A stretch of DNA of 64,000 nt, from assembly GCF_018476905.1 (NCBI RefSeq), contig NZ_JAHCVK010000001.1, positions 1,178,001-1,242,000 of the forward strand, in the 5' to 3' direction. Of the stretch, positions 50,587-58,768 are shown one piece after another. The translations under genes were made by a program, and so were the position numbers. The notes beneath the pieces are model-generated. The model was not told where the DNA came from. It saw only the letters and a program-made list of their open reading frames with translations, and did no database searches. The stretch comes from Geomobilimonas luticola (GTDB lineage: Bacteria; Desulfobacterota; Desulfuromonadia; Geobacterales; Geobacteraceae). The stretch's first letter is position 1. Each line of letters starts with the position of its first letter.

Positions 50587-52049
50587 TAATCCTGCTCTAC
50601 TGCTGTGGTGTTATCGGTTTCCTGATGGTCGCTTACAACCTGTGGCGAATTTTAACCAGGCGTCCGGCTGAAGTAGAGCAAGAACCGTGGGTTCCACTGT
50701 CAATTTCGGAACTGGAACCGGATGACGACCTGCCGTGCACCGACCTCGCCACGGTATCTTCAGTATGGACAGGCCGTGTTGTTCACTTCACGGATCTGTC
50801 TCGACTCTGGCGTGAACCTACTCCAAAACAGGAGGAAGAAGCCGCATTTCCACGGCCGACATTCCGGCATTCGGAGATTGAAGAGTTCTACAGGGACATT
50901 GTGGAACCGGAACCGCTTATCAATGGGAACCGCAAGGTTGTGATCGTCTATCTGCTTAAGATCCTTGACGCGGAAGGGACATGCCCATCGGTTGTCGGAA
51001 TCAAGAAATACGCAGCTGTCGGCAAGCAGATATCAGATCCGGATTCGGCGTACGGGGCAGCAGCTCTTGCTCAATTGGCTACCGTACCACTCTATCGGCA
51101 TTCTCTGGGGGTTGCCCGCAAGTTCGTAGAAAAGAACTCTGAAAGAATCATGCTGCCTACGATCCTCATCGTCTCACTGGCGCATGACATCGGGAAAATT
51201 CCCTCTTTCCACAGCCAGTATTATTCGACTGCAGATCATCCGCAAATAGCGCTCCTCATACTCGCGAGCATACCGGAATACGTTGCGCTGTCGAACAGGG
51301 CTGAGCTCGACAGCATCATCCGCAACCATCACCAGATAACTCCGAACAACCCGCTCACGGCCTGTTTGAAACGGTGTGACCAGGAGGCCCGTAATGATGA
51401 GATGGGGGCTTTTATTGGGCAGATGGCGCAGGTGAGGGCTTCTGAAGAAAGTTCGCTGCCAATAGCTGAGTCGCTGCCACAACCTGATGTGCCTGTCGCT
51501 AAAGAAAACATTTCGCAGGAATGGGATCACCCGCTCGGATCTCCAGAATCGGGAAAGTACGTTCCCCAGAAGATAAAGCTTCCTGCATGGTTCAATGCCG
51601 ATGCGATCCTTGGTGGCATCCACGGATTGATCAACCAAGTGGAGAAAACTTCGTCCGGAGTCAAGTGGCTGGCCGTTTCACTGCCGAACGGGTTGGTCTA
51701 TGTGAAGCCAGAAGCACTTTGGCAGGTGATCCATCAAGTTAGCGATGGCGATCCCATGATCTTGGTGGCTGATGCTGATGAAGAAACCAAACGTAATCTT
51801 CTCTATACCGTCGTCTGGGAACTGAGTGCCTCCAGAGATGCCATTGCCACGGAACTCATGACCAATGCGTACTACACAACGAATGCATCCATCGTGTCGA
51901 ATAACGATAAGTCATTCAACAAACTCCTGATCCCGTTCCGGGTCGATGCCTTCGGTGTGCTCACCTCCGATCTGGAAAGCACCAAACCCCCGGTCTTGAG
52001 AAAAATCGTCAAGGACATCAGACCAAAGCAGGCGGAGGATAAAGAATGA
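50583..52049 (+). CDS. Membrane-anchored HD-domain protein, candidate MobH-class relaxase
   Basis: The 488-residue protein has one N-terminal membrane helix (about 2-21) and an HD metal-binding domain with LYRHSLGVA, SLAHDIGKIP (His-Asp), ADHPQIALL and IIRNHHQI (about 180-260), then a charged linker and a C-terminal domain of about 160 residues (PAWFNADAILGGIHGLINQ...). MobH relaxases of the SXT/R391 group use such an HD domain, and their gene lies beside the coupling protein gene, as here. The membrane helix is unusual for a relaxase. It may instead be an HD phosphohydrolase. Confidence 0.6.
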   Translation: MIILLYCCGVIGFLMVAYNLWRILTRRPAEVEQEPWVPLSISELEPDDDLPCTDLATVSSVWTGRVVHFTDLSRLWREPTPKQEEEAAFPRPTFRHSEIEEFYRDIVEPEPLINGNRKVVIVYLLKILDAEGTCPSVVGIKKYAAVGKQISDPDSAYGAAALAQLATVPLYRHSLGVARKFVEKNSERIMLPTILIVSLAHDIGKIPSFHSQYYSTADHPQIALLILASIPEYVALSNRAELDSIIRNHHQITPNNPLTACLKRCDQEARNDEMGAFIGQMAQVRASEESSLPIAESLPQPDVPVAKENISQEWDHPLGSPESGKYVPQKIKLPAWFNADAILGGIHGLINQVEKTSSGVKWLAVSLPNGLVYVKPEALWQVIHQVSDGDPMILVADADEETKRNLLYTVVWELSASRDAIATELMTNAYYTTNASIVSNNDKSFNKLLIPFRVDAFGVLTSDLESTKPPVLRKIVKDIRPKQAEDKE

Positions 52050-52885
52050 GGAGACTGATACTGGCTTCTATTCTCCAACTCTCCGTGACCACCGCTTCTG
52101 CCGGCTACTATACCGACTCGGCCAAGGGTTGGTGGTGGTACCAGAAAGAACCTGAGAAGCAGGCCGAAAAGCAGGAAAAGAAGAAGAAACCGCCCAAGAG
52201 TACGCCATCGCTCAAGGATTATTCTTATGAGCAGGTTTGGGAGATGCATCCCGACCAGTTCCAGGAGTTCGCCGAGGCATTGAAGAAGAAGGCTGTCCAG
52301 AAGCCGAGCGAAGAAAATGTGAAGGAGTACTTCGAGATCCAGGAGATCGCCCGCAAGAAGGCGCTGGCTTTTTCCAACGTGGCCCAGTTCGTCTGGCAGA
52401 AGTACCCGGAGCTGACCACCAAGAAGGACTATCCGATCACGACTCCCGGCAACCTGGCCAGGATCTCCCAGATCAATGAGGAACGGCAGCGTATCCTGCG
52501 GGACAACCGGGATGACTTTGCCCTGATCTATTTCCAGAGACCTGACTGCAGCTACTGCGATGAGCAATCCCGCATCCTTGACTGGTTCACCAACGAGACC
52601 GGCTGGACCGTGAAGAGGGTCAATATCAGTGAAAACCCGGGGCTTGCTGCAAAATTCAGTGTGGAGATCACGCCAACCCTGATTCTGATCCAGAAAGGGA
52701 ATCAGGATTATCTACCGGTCTCGGCAGGCGTCATATCCGCAGACGAGATCGAGGACAAGGCATACCGGGCCGTACGGCTCCTGAAGGGGGATATCTCTCC
52801 GGAAGAATATTCGCTCTACGAATTCCAGAAGGGTGGCAGCTTCGACGTGAAGAAACGCCGTCTTCTTGAAAAGGAGCGGCCATGA
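52046..52885 (+). CDS. TraF-like thioredoxin-fold conjugation protein
   Basis: The 279-residue protein has a signal peptide (about 1-19), a charged region (KQAEKQEKKKKPPK), the TraF-typical SYEQVWEMHPDQFQEF, and a thioredoxin fold with active site FQRPDCSYCDEQSRI (CSYC near residue 173) and cis-Pro in VEITPTLIL. It acts in the periplasm in F-type pilus assembly, probably in disulfide handling. It starts inside the stop of the HD gene (4-bp overlap). Confidence 0.88.
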   Translation: MRRLILASILQLSVTTASAGYYTDSAKGWWWYQKEPEKQAEKQEKKKKPPKSTPSLKDYSYEQVWEMHPDQFQEFAEALKKKAVQKPSEENVKEYFEIQEIARKKALAFSNVAQFVWQKYPELTTKKDYPITTPGNLARISQINEERQRILRDNRDDFALIYFQRPDCSYCDEQSRILDWFTNETGWTVKRVNISENPGLAAKFSVEITPTLILIQKGNQDYLPVSAGVISADEIEDKAYRAVRLLKGDISPEEYSLYEFQKGGSFDVKKRRLLEKERP

Positions 52886-52925
52886 GTCTGCTTGTCTTAC
52901 AGCAACAGAGAGAAGAGGTGTCAGT

Positions 52926-54410
52926 GTGAAACGAACCGTTATTACCAGAACCACCGCCGCCTGCCTGGCGGCAGCCATAGCCTTGAATCCGGTCCTTTCC
53001 TGGTCCGGCTGGGTCGACGACTGGGTGCAGCAGAAAAGCTCCACTTCTCCCAGCTATTATGAAGGGTCAAAGCGTGGCTACTACACTGGCGGCAGTTTCT
53101 CTGCCAGGTGGGCAAACACCGACGACCATCTGTTCACCGCTTCTCTCCCAAAGCTGAAATCCGGTTGCGGCGGGATCGACATGTTCCTCGGCGGTTTTTC
53201 GTTCCTGAACGTGGATTACCTGGTCCAGAAGCTCCAGAACATTCTGTCAGCAGCACCGGCGGCTGCTTTCGATATCGCCCTGAAGACCCTGGCACCCCAG
53301 GTGGCCGACACCATCAAGACCCTCGAAGCCATTACCGATCGTTTGAACTCGCTGCAGTTGAACGACTGCAAGGCGGCCAAGGCACTGGTGGCGACCGCTG
53401 CCAGTCCGTTTTCGTCAGTCATGTCCGACAGCCTGAAGGCTGAGATGAAGACGGCCCAGACCGACTTCATGGTATCGAGTGGCGCCAAGGATCTGTATCA
53501 GGATGTCAGCAAGCTGTTCGAGAGCGAGCAAAAGACCAATGCTGGCAACAAGCCTGGCGTTCCGGGCACGACCCAGACCTCGGCCACCAGTGCCACTGCC
53601 GGTTGCCCGACGGAAGTCCTGCAGGTATTCGGGGACGGATCGGTCCTGGAGAATCTGGCCGGCAAGAAAGGGATGAGTAGCGAGTACGTCAAACTGGTGC
53701 GCGGATTCATCGGCGATGTGGTCATCCAGAACCCGGCGACGACCGGCACCACCTACCAGGCCCAGTACATTCCTCCGTGCGATAAGAATAACAGCTTCGA
53801 TTCCTTCATCAGCGGCTCTGCCCAGGGACGGGATACCGCCGGGGCCTGTGCCGATATCACCGATGCCAACAAGAACCTGATGGTCTACATGGCCGGCAAG
53901 ATGCAGTCCATCGCCACCAAGATCAAATCGAAAACGGCACTCACCGCCGACGAAGAGGCGTTTCTCAAAAGCACGCCGTTGTCGGTCGGCCTGATCCTCA
54001 AGAATGCCACGGCCACCAACACCGAGGGCGAGGTCATCGGTAAGCTGGCGGAACTGACGGCCCGTGCCTACGGCTACTACATGCTGCTCGACCTGTTTGG
54101 GCGTGCAGTCCAGTTGCAGGAGATGGCCCGCAACATCATGTCTACCCAGAAGGGGAATAAAGCCGGGGCTTCGCCGGAGACCTGCCAGTTGGCGCTCCTC
54201 GGCGAAGGTATGCAGCATATCCAGACGCTTGAGGAAAAGACGCTGCAACTTCTGAGCGTTGCCCAGCAAAGTTACGCCAATGCAGCCTCTGAGATCAATG
54301 CAGTGGATATGATCGTCCAGAATATGAAGAAGTTCGACGACACGGTGTTTTCGGAATTATCAGATCGGTTCGGCAAGGGCATCGCCATGCGGGCGACCGG
54401 TAGAATCTAA
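52926..54410 (+). CDS. traH: Conjugative pilus assembly protein TraH
   Basis: The 494-residue protein has a signal peptide (about 1-28), the TraH start pattern GGSFSARW, GCGGIDMFLGGFSFLN (about 78-93), a helical core and C-terminal coiled-coil LLSVAQQSYANAASEINAVD. It acts in the periplasm or outer membrane of F-type (MPF_F) secretion systems. GTG 52926 is chosen with GAAGAGG 8 bases upstream; the 15-codon ORF at 52882-52929 between traF and traH may couple translation. Confidence 0.9.
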   Translation: MKRTVITRTTAACLAAAIALNPVLSWSGWVDDWVQQKSSTSPSYYEGSKRGYYTGGSFSARWANTDDHLFTASLPKLKSGCGGIDMFLGGFSFLNVDYLVQKLQNILSAAPAAAFDIALKTLAPQVADTIKTLEAITDRLNSLQLNDCKAAKALVATAASPFSSVMSDSLKAEMKTAQTDFMVSSGAKDLYQDVSKLFESEQKTNAGNKPGVPGTTQTSATSATAGCPTEVLQVFGDGSVLENLAGKKGMSSEYVKLVRGFIGDVVIQNPATTGTTYQAQYIPPCDKNNSFDSFISGSAQGRDTAGACADITDANKNLMVYMAGKMQSIATKIKSKTALTADEEAFLKSTPLSVGLILKNATATNTEGEVIGKLAELTARAYGYYMLLDLFGRAVQLQEMARNIMSTQKGNKAGASPETCQLALLGEGMQHIQTLEEKTLQLLSVAQQSYANAASEINAVDMIVQNMKKFDDTVFSELSDRFGKGIAMRATGRI

Positions 54411-54431
54411 CAACAATAAAAGGGAGGAATC

Positions 54432-54833
54432 ATGGCAGACAAGAATACCAAGGCGGATAAGGGCAACAGCGCCCCTCCGGCTTCCAAGAAAATCGACTGG
54501 CAGGCGAGAAAACTGGAGAATGCAAAACGCGACGATACAAGTGTTGTTTTCTGTCGCGCTCGTGATACCGGCGACTTCATCAACATTCTCAACTCAAACG
54601 ATAATCTCGTCTACCAGATGCGGATGAACATGGGGAGGAGGGAGTCCCTGACATTTGAGGTAGTGAAGAGCTACATCGACCGGAGCCGGCGGATCAAGGA
54701 AGAACTCAACCTCATGAATGCAGAAATGTGCCAGTTGCTCGACTACACGTACAAGCCGCCCCGGGGATTCGATCACCCTCTCAAAAAGCAGGAGAAGCAG
54801 GCAGTCCCTGGGGCAGAAACCGGCAAGAAATGA
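54432..54833 (+). CDS. Protein of unknown function after traH
   Basis: The 133-residue hydrophilic protein has a lysine-rich N-terminus (DKNTKADKGNSAPPASKK), a central region with YQMRMNMGRRESLTFEVVKSYI and a tail with GFDHPLKKQEKQ. No signal peptide, membrane helix or known motif is present. GGGAGG precedes ATG 54432. It ends the transfer operon and is followed by a hairpin at 54853. Confidence 0.65.
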   Translation: MADKNTKADKGNSAPPASKKIDWQARKLENAKRDDTSVVFCRARDTGDFINILNSNDNLVYQMRMNMGRRESLTFEVVKSYIDRSRRIKEELNLMNAEMCQLLDYTYKPPRGFDHPLKKQEKQAVPGAETGKK

Positions 54834-55278
54834 TTACTCTGTTTCAGTCGAACCGGGACGATGCCAAATGGGTCGTCCCGGGTAAATCCTCTTGACTTGC
54901 AAGAGGAATATCGATAGCGTTTCAGTATTATAGACTCTTTCAAGAGACTCCGTGCGGCCTTAGAGCCCCGGACAGACTTTTTCGGATAGCCCGAAGAAGA
55001 AATGCCCCCGGCAGGGATGAACTACCTGGAAAGACAAGGCCGCAGTTGCCCCTTTCCGGATGACACCAGGAACGGCTTATGCCTTCCTCGATCAGTCGTA
55101 TGGGTAATGCGACTTGAACCCAACCTGAAGGTGCGCCCATCTATGTAGCGCGTGCCTCTGACAACCAATAATCATGAAGAACAGTGACCTATTCTGGCAA
55201 TGGCCGGAGTGGGTTTTTTGTTGTTCAAAATCCGCGACAAGCCTTGTAAGCGGCGGATACTTTCACCACATCCCGACC
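54834..55278 (+). other. Non-coding, hairpin-rich stretch between transfer and DNA-metabolism genes
   Basis: These 445 bases have no supported gene. They contain the CCGGGACGA/TCGTCCCGG hairpin (54853-54881), CCTCTTG/CAAGAGG (54888-54906), and the structured block described separately at 54953-55088. The 63-codon ORF at 55174 overlaps ssb and the ssb leader and is not supported. The stretch could hold a small RNA, a transcription attenuator or the origin of transfer. Confidence 0.5.
54953..55088 (+). ncRNA. Candidate structured RNA (or oriT)
   Basis: A perfect 9-bp pair TGCGGCCTT (54953-54961) / AAGGCCGCA (55036-55044) encloses TTCGG-ATAGC-CCGAA (54981-54995). GGAAAG (55028-55033) can pair with CTTTCC (55052-55057), crossing the first stem as a pseudoknot. 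AGGAA-C-GGC-TTAT-GCC-TTCCT (55068-55088) forms a compact hairpin. No protein frame is open across it and no known family is recognised. Strand is assigned by the direction of flanking genes. Confidence 0.45.
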
Positions 55279-55323
55279 GGGAGACACTATGTTCTCTCCC
55301 TACGGGACAGACATCTGTCTCTT
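55279..55323 (+). promoter_or_regulatory. Structured leader 1 (ssb)
   Basis: The outer stem is GGGAGACA (55279-55286) with TGTCTCTT (55316-55323), 8 pairs with two G-U. The inner hairpin is CCC-TAC-GGG (55298-55306). It is followed by AACCAACAAGGAGG and the ssb start at 55353. It is the first of eight leaders of this form. Confidence 0.6.
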
Positions 55324-55352
55324 TGCTTCGGGAAAACCAACAAGGAGGCAGT

Positions 55353-55772
55353 ATGGCAAGTTTGAACCGCGTAGAACTCATCGGCAATCTGGGTCGTGAT
55401 CCTGAAATCAGGTACACACCAGGAGGCACCGCTGTCGCAAGTTTTTCACTCGCGACTAGTGAGAAGGTAAAGACCAAAAGCGGCGAATGGGAGATCCGGA
55501 CCGAGTGGCACAACATCGTCCTCTACGCACGTCTCGCAGAAGTAGCTGGCGAGTACCTGTCGAAAGGAAAGAGTGTCTACCTCGACGGCAAACTCAAGAC
55601 CCGCAAATGGCAAGATCGGGACGGTAAAGATCGCTACACAACCGAGATCATCGGCGACAAGCTTCTCATGCTTGGTAGTAAAAATGGCAGCATTCCCGAC
55701 GGGAGTGACGAACAGCCATCAAGCAGCCAGGCACAAGAGGACATTCCGCATGATGACACTGATCCGTTCTAA
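55353..55772 (+). CDS. ssb: Single-stranded DNA-binding protein
   Basis: The 139-residue SSB has an OB fold starting [21 protein letters not shown], with SEWHNIVLY-like [15 protein letters not shown] and [18 protein letters not shown] short acidic tail ends DDTDPF, the tip that recruits partners. ATG 55353 has AAGGAGG 6 bases upstream. It is probably an element-borne SSB used during single-strand transfer and is preceded by structured leader 1. Confidence 0.95.
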   Translation: MASLNRVELIGNLGRDPEIRYTPGGTAVASFSLATSEKVKTKSGEWEIRTEWHNIVLYARLAEVAGEYLSKGKSVYLDGKLKTRKWQDRDGKDRYTTEIIGDKLLMLGSKNGSIPDGSDEQPSSSQAQEDIPHDDTDPF

Positions 55773-55806
55773 GTAACAACCAGTAACCACAACTCAACAG
55801 TCCTAC

Positions 55807-55850
55807 GGGGAGACATTACCAAATCCCCAAAGGGATTGGTCTGTCTTCCC
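55807..55850 (+). promoter_or_regulatory. Structured leader 2
   Basis: The outer stem is GGGGAGACA (55807-55815) with TGTCTTCCC (55842-55850), 9 pairs. The inner stem is CCAA-A-TCCC (55819-55827) with GGGATTGG (55832-55839), loop CAAA. The 3' arm region GTCTGTCTTCC can also pair with the downstream Shine-Dalgarno GGAGACAGAC before ATG 55886. Confidence 0.65.
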
Positions 55851-55885
55851 TGTCGGACACAACCCACAGAAAAGGAGACAGACAG

Positions 55886-56842
55886 ATGCACGCACCAGCT
55901 CAAATCATTCCCATCAGTCCCACCGCATCATCCCTCACTCACCACGCCGTCAACATCAGTGAACTGAAGGCCCAGGTAAACCTGATCCAGTACGTCATGC
56001 GTGACGTTATGAAATCAGGCGAGCACTACGGCACCATTCCCGGTTGCGGAGACAAAGCAGTTCTTCTCAAACCGGGCGCCGAAAAGCTCATGCTGACCTT
56101 CAGGCTGGCAAACGACGTGGAGGTGGAAACCATCGACCTGCATCTCGGCCATCGTGAGTATCGCATCAAGGTGACGCTCTACTCACCAGCAGGCCAGCGT
56201 CTTGGTACAGGTGTCGGTTCGTGTTCGACCATGGAAAGCAAGTATCGTTTCCGAGTCGGTCCAGTTGAACTGACGAATAAGCCGGTACCGAAGGAATACT
56301 GGGATCTTCGCAAGGAGAATCCGGCAAAGGCGCAGGAGATCATTGGTGGACGCGGCTTCAGCGCAAAAAAGGATGACAGCGGCAACTGGAAAATCGCCAG
56401 GCAGGGAGAAAAGGTCGAACACGACAATCCTGCCGACTTTTACAACACCTGCCTGAAAATGGCCAAGAAGCGGGGATTGGTGGATGCAGTACTCACCTCG
56501 ACCGCTGCCTCGGACATCTTCACCCAGGACATCGAGGAAGATCCTGACCTTTACAGGCAGACGGAACACAACGGGGGATACAGTGCCGGCAGTACCAGCA
56601 CTACCTCCGGGACATCGCAGACTGCCAAACCGGACAGCGACCCATCATCCCACGAAGCCGAACCAGTTTCGACTTCCGAGATCATCGGGTATCTAACAGC
56701 CAAAGGGATCAGGATGGAACTCTCCGCAGATGAATCGGAGATTTTCGCCTTCCCGGACTTCAACGACACCTCAGCCCGCCAATGGCTGAAAGACCACGGC
56801 TTCAAATGGGACGGCAAGGGCAAATGCTGGCAGTACCGGTAG
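55886..56842 (+). CDS. Element-borne protein, putative recombination/annealing factor
   Basis: The 318-residue protein has a conserved core with MKSGEHYGTIPGCGDKAVLLKPGAEKL (as 'EHYGxIPGxxxKxxLxKxGAEKL'), GVGSCSTMESKYRFR and NTCLKMAKKRGLVDAVLT, ending TQDIEED (about residues 42-225). A low-complexity Ser/Thr linker (about 228-262) and a small C-terminal domain (SARQWLKDHGFKWDGKGKCW) follow. Proteins with this core occur in phages and elements next to ssb and exonuclease genes. By position it matches the Bet/RecT slot of SXT-type elements, but the family is not identified with certainty. Confidence 0.55.
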   Translation: MHAPAQIIPISPTASSLTHHAVNISELKAQVNLIQYVMRDVMKSGEHYGTIPGCGDKAVLLKPGAEKLMLTFRLANDVEVETIDLHLGHREYRIKVTLYSPAGQRLGTGVGSCSTMESKYRFRVGPVELTNKPVPKEYWDLRKENPAKAQEIIGGRGFSAKKDDSGNWKIARQGEKVEHDNPADFYNTCLKMAKKRGLVDAVLTSTAASDIFTQDIEEDPDLYRQTEHNGGYSAGSTSTTSGTSQTAKPDSDPSSHEAEPVSTSEIIGYLTAKGIRMELSADESEIFAFPDFNDTSARQWLKDHGFKWDGKGKCWQYR

Positions 56843-56887
56843 CACCTGACGTACCAGACTGAACCTCACTCACAACCTACCTCAGCA

Positions 56888-56930
56888 GGGAGACAACGAC
56901 TTTCTCCCTACCGGGGGTGTCTTGTCTCCT
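56888..56930 (+). promoter_or_regulatory. Structured leader 3
   Basis: The outer stem is GGGAGACAA (56888-56896) with TTGTCTCCT (56922-56930), 9 pairs. The inner part is GAC/GTC plus CCC-TACC-GGG. TGTCTCC of the 3' arm is also exactly complementary to GGAGACA at the ribosome site before ATG 56967. Confidence 0.65.
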
Positions 56931-56966
56931 CTGCCGGGTACAACCCACAGACAAGGAGACAGGATC

Positions 56967-57131
56967 ATGACTACCCACATCATCAAACACGTAACAATCA
57001 AAGGTTGTCAGATACCGGTCTATGCGCCCGTTAAGGAGCGACAGATCAGCATCGATGTCACCAGGATCATTGCCGGCGTTATTTTCGGTTCCCTGCTCAC
57101 CGCAGTCGGAACTCTGCCGTTTCTGATCTGA
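56967..57131 (+). CDS. Small single-pass membrane protein (54 residues)
   Basis: ATG 56967 has AAGGAGACAGG upstream. The protein has a basic N-terminus (TTHIIKHVTIKGCQIPVYAP) and one C-terminal membrane helix (about 33-52, IIAGVIFGSLLTAVGTLPFL). No family is recognised. It lies behind structured leader 3 and 12 bases before the nuclease gene, so the leader should control both. Confidence 0.65.
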   Translation: MTTHIIKHVTIKGCQIPVYAPVKERQISIDVTRIIAGVIFGSLLTAVGTLPFLI

Positions 57132-57143
57132 AAGGAGACAGCC

Positions 57144-58118
57144 ATGAGCAAGCTCGCTGCATTTCTGGGACGGGCTATTCCGACCCATCAGCAGAAACAA
57201 TCTTCACATCTTGGTGACCGTACCGGATACGTCGGAGCCTCCGATATTGCCGGCTGCCCGCGTAAAGCAGCTCTCGGCAAACAATGCCCGTCCAGTCACG
57301 ACATCACGACACTCCTGCGCTTTTCCCGTGGCCATGCTGCGCAAGCCATGTATGCCGAGTTTTTCAGGACTGGCGGCGCTCTCTTCGAGGAAGAAGTCGA
57401 AGTACGTCACCCGGACATCCCTGCAATCAGGTGTCACATTGACTTTCTGTTCTATGCAAACCGGCAGACCAAACGGCTGCACATCGTGGAGATGAAATCG
57501 ACCGATGGCATCCCCGACGAACCCTACGCATCATGGGTGGATCAACTGCATGTCCAGATGGGCCTGCTGCATCTCACCCTCGATCCTGAAGTGGAAATCG
57601 GCGGCTCAATTCTGGTGGTTGACCTCAATGCGGGAACATATCGGGAATTCAATAACTATGCACCCAACAAGCTGGTGTTTAATCAGCTTATGGAAAAAGG
57701 TCAGCACATCCTTGCGGCAACACGAGGCGAGTGTGCACCTAAAACGGAACCTGGCTTTCTCTGCGGATACTGTTCGTTTCGCCACGGATGTCCCGCTCAT
57801 GCGATTGACATGGAGCTCCCCCCGGAAATCCATCACGCTGGCAGGGCATACCTGGAACTGAACGAACAGAAAAAAGGGATCGAAGCTCGACTGGAAGTCC
57901 TGAAGAACGAAATCCTCACGTTTGCGGATGGAGTATTCAAGGGGGCTTCAGACGGAATCCTGGTCAATGTAACCTCGGTGGCTGACTCGGTGATCGTCGA
58001 CAGCAAGAAGCTGAAGAACTCGTATCCGGATATCTATGATCAAGTCACGAAACCGAAATCCGGTTTTCTGAAGCTTGAAATCAAACCATTCATGCCGCTC
58101 GCAACACAGGCGGCCTGA
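57144..58118 (+). CDS. Cas4/RecB-like PD-(D/E)XK nuclease with Fe-S cysteines
   Basis: The 324-residue protein has an N-terminal cysteine in IAGCPRKAALG (about residue 39), the nuclease core with HIDFLFY (Asp) and LHIVEMKST (the E-x-K motif), a QLHVQMGLLHL helix (QxxxY-like), and three C-terminal cysteines CGYCSFRHGC (about 208-217), the Cas4/AddB arrangement for a [4Fe-4S] cluster. The last 80 residues are a helix-rich tail. It probably resects DNA ends together with the putative annealing protein upstream, as in exo-bet pairs. No CRISPR genes are nearby. Confidence 0.85.
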   Translation: MSKLAAFLGRAIPTHQQKQSSHLGDRTGYVGASDIAGCPRKAALGKQCPSSHDITTLLRFSRGHAAQAMYAEFFRTGGALFEEEVEVRHPDIPAIRCHIDFLFYANRQTKRLHIVEMKSTDGIPDEPYASWVDQLHVQMGLLHLTLDPEVEIGGSILVVDLNAGTYREFNNYAPNKLVFNQLMEKGQHILAATRGECAPKTEPGFLCGYCSFRHGCPAHAIDMELPPEIHHAGRAYLELNEQKKGIEARLEVLKNEILTFADGVFKGASDGILVNVTSVADSVIVDSKKLKNSYPDIYDQVTKPKSGFLKLEIKPFMPLATQAA

Positions 58119-58132
58119 TCCAACCCCACAAG

Positions 58133-58185
58133 GGGGCGTTACGCTCCCCATGGGAAATCTCCATTCATGGAGGCGTGCGCCCCCA
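58133..58185 (+). promoter_or_regulatory. Structured leader 4
   Basis: The outer stem is GGGGGCG (58133-58139) with CGCCCCC (58179-58185), 7 pairs. The inner hairpin is CTCCA-TTCA-TGGAG (58160-58173). ATCTCC at 58158-58163 is complementary to GGAGAT of the ribosome site before ATG 58203. Confidence 0.65.
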
Positions 58186-58202
58186 TTGAAAGGAGATCCC
58201 CG

Positions 58203-58403
58203 ATGAAAATCTATCGTACCGGCACGTTGCCCCCCGACCTTAAATCTTTCTCAAGTGAGAAAAGGCATGAAGACCTGAAAGAGGCCCTGCATGCCATCGC
58301 CTCACTGTTGCTGATCGCGGCCATGCTTTTCATGTTCATGATTGCCGCAGCAGCGCCTGAACCTCAGGTTCATCCTGTGGGGTGGGAGGAGGTGCGAGGA
58401 TGA
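58203..58403 (+). CDS. Small single-pass membrane protein (66 residues)
   Basis: ATG 58203 follows AAAGGAGATCCCCG. A hydrophilic N-terminal half (YRTGTLPPDLKSFSSEKRHEDL) is followed by one membrane helix (about 28-50, ALHAIASLLLIAAMLFMFMIAAA) and a short tail. The function is unknown. Its stop overlaps the next gene by 4 bp. Confidence 0.6.
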   Translation: MKIYRTGTLPPDLKSFSSEKRHEDLKEALHAIASLLLIAAMLFMFMIAAAAPEPQVHPVGWEEVRG

Positions 58404-58669
58404 CGGAGCCAACCATTGCCATCTATACGGAAGAGGAGACTGGCCCGTCTGATTCTGTTGTGAATGAGGTCAACCTCTCGTTGCACGGAGCCAACCGGGT
58501 TTTGGAACGTGACATCCCTCTGGAAGCTCTCGAAGGTGTTCGTCATCTTCTGCCTCTCCTCAACACGAAACCACTCAAATTCAGGTACAAGGGGGTTTTC
58601 GTCGTGGCCCGCCTGGTAAATGGTTCACCAAGAATCATCACCGCCTGGCGCCTACTTCCCCCCTCGTAG
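58400..58669 (+). CDS. Small protein, DUF4258/RelE-like look
   Basis: The 89-residue protein starts at ATG 58400 in an overlap with the previous stop. The C-terminal 60 residues (LHGANRVLERDIPLEALEGV, then LKFRYKGVFVVARL and RIITAWRLL) have the helix-helix-strand pattern and the 'H-xx-R-x-xER-x-I' start of DUF4258-type proteins, which are RelE-fold relatives. No antitoxin gene is evident, so toxin activity is not claimed. Confidence 0.5.
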   Translation: MTEPTIAIYTEEETGPSDSVVNEVNLSLHGANRVLERDIPLEALEGVRHLLPLLNTKPLKFRYKGVFVVARLVNGSPRIITAWRLLPPS

Positions 58670-58706
58670 ATGTCTTAGTAGGACAGCGAAATTAACCATC
58701 ACCCTT

Positions 58707-58748
58707 GGCGGGATGCATGTCATCTCCGCAAAGGAGAGGTAACCCGCC
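58707..58748 (+). promoter_or_regulatory. Structured leader 5
   Basis: The outer stem is GGCGGG (58707-58712) with CCCGCC (58743-58748), 6 pairs. The inner hairpin is TCTCC-GCAAA-GGAGA (58723-58737). GGATGC at 58711-58716 is complementary to GCATCC just before ATG 58769. Confidence 0.6.
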
Positions 58749-58768
58749 GTCATTACAAGGAGGCATCC

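Noticed and set aside
55174-55365. 63-residue plus-strand ORF before ssb
   Set aside because: It spans structured leader 1 and the ssb start in another frame, and its composition is unlike a protein gene.
57144-58118. CRISPR-associated Cas4 with a CRISPR array nearby
   Set aside because: The nuclease has Cas4-like cysteines, but no repeat-spacer array or other cas gene is present in the window. Element recombination is the better context.
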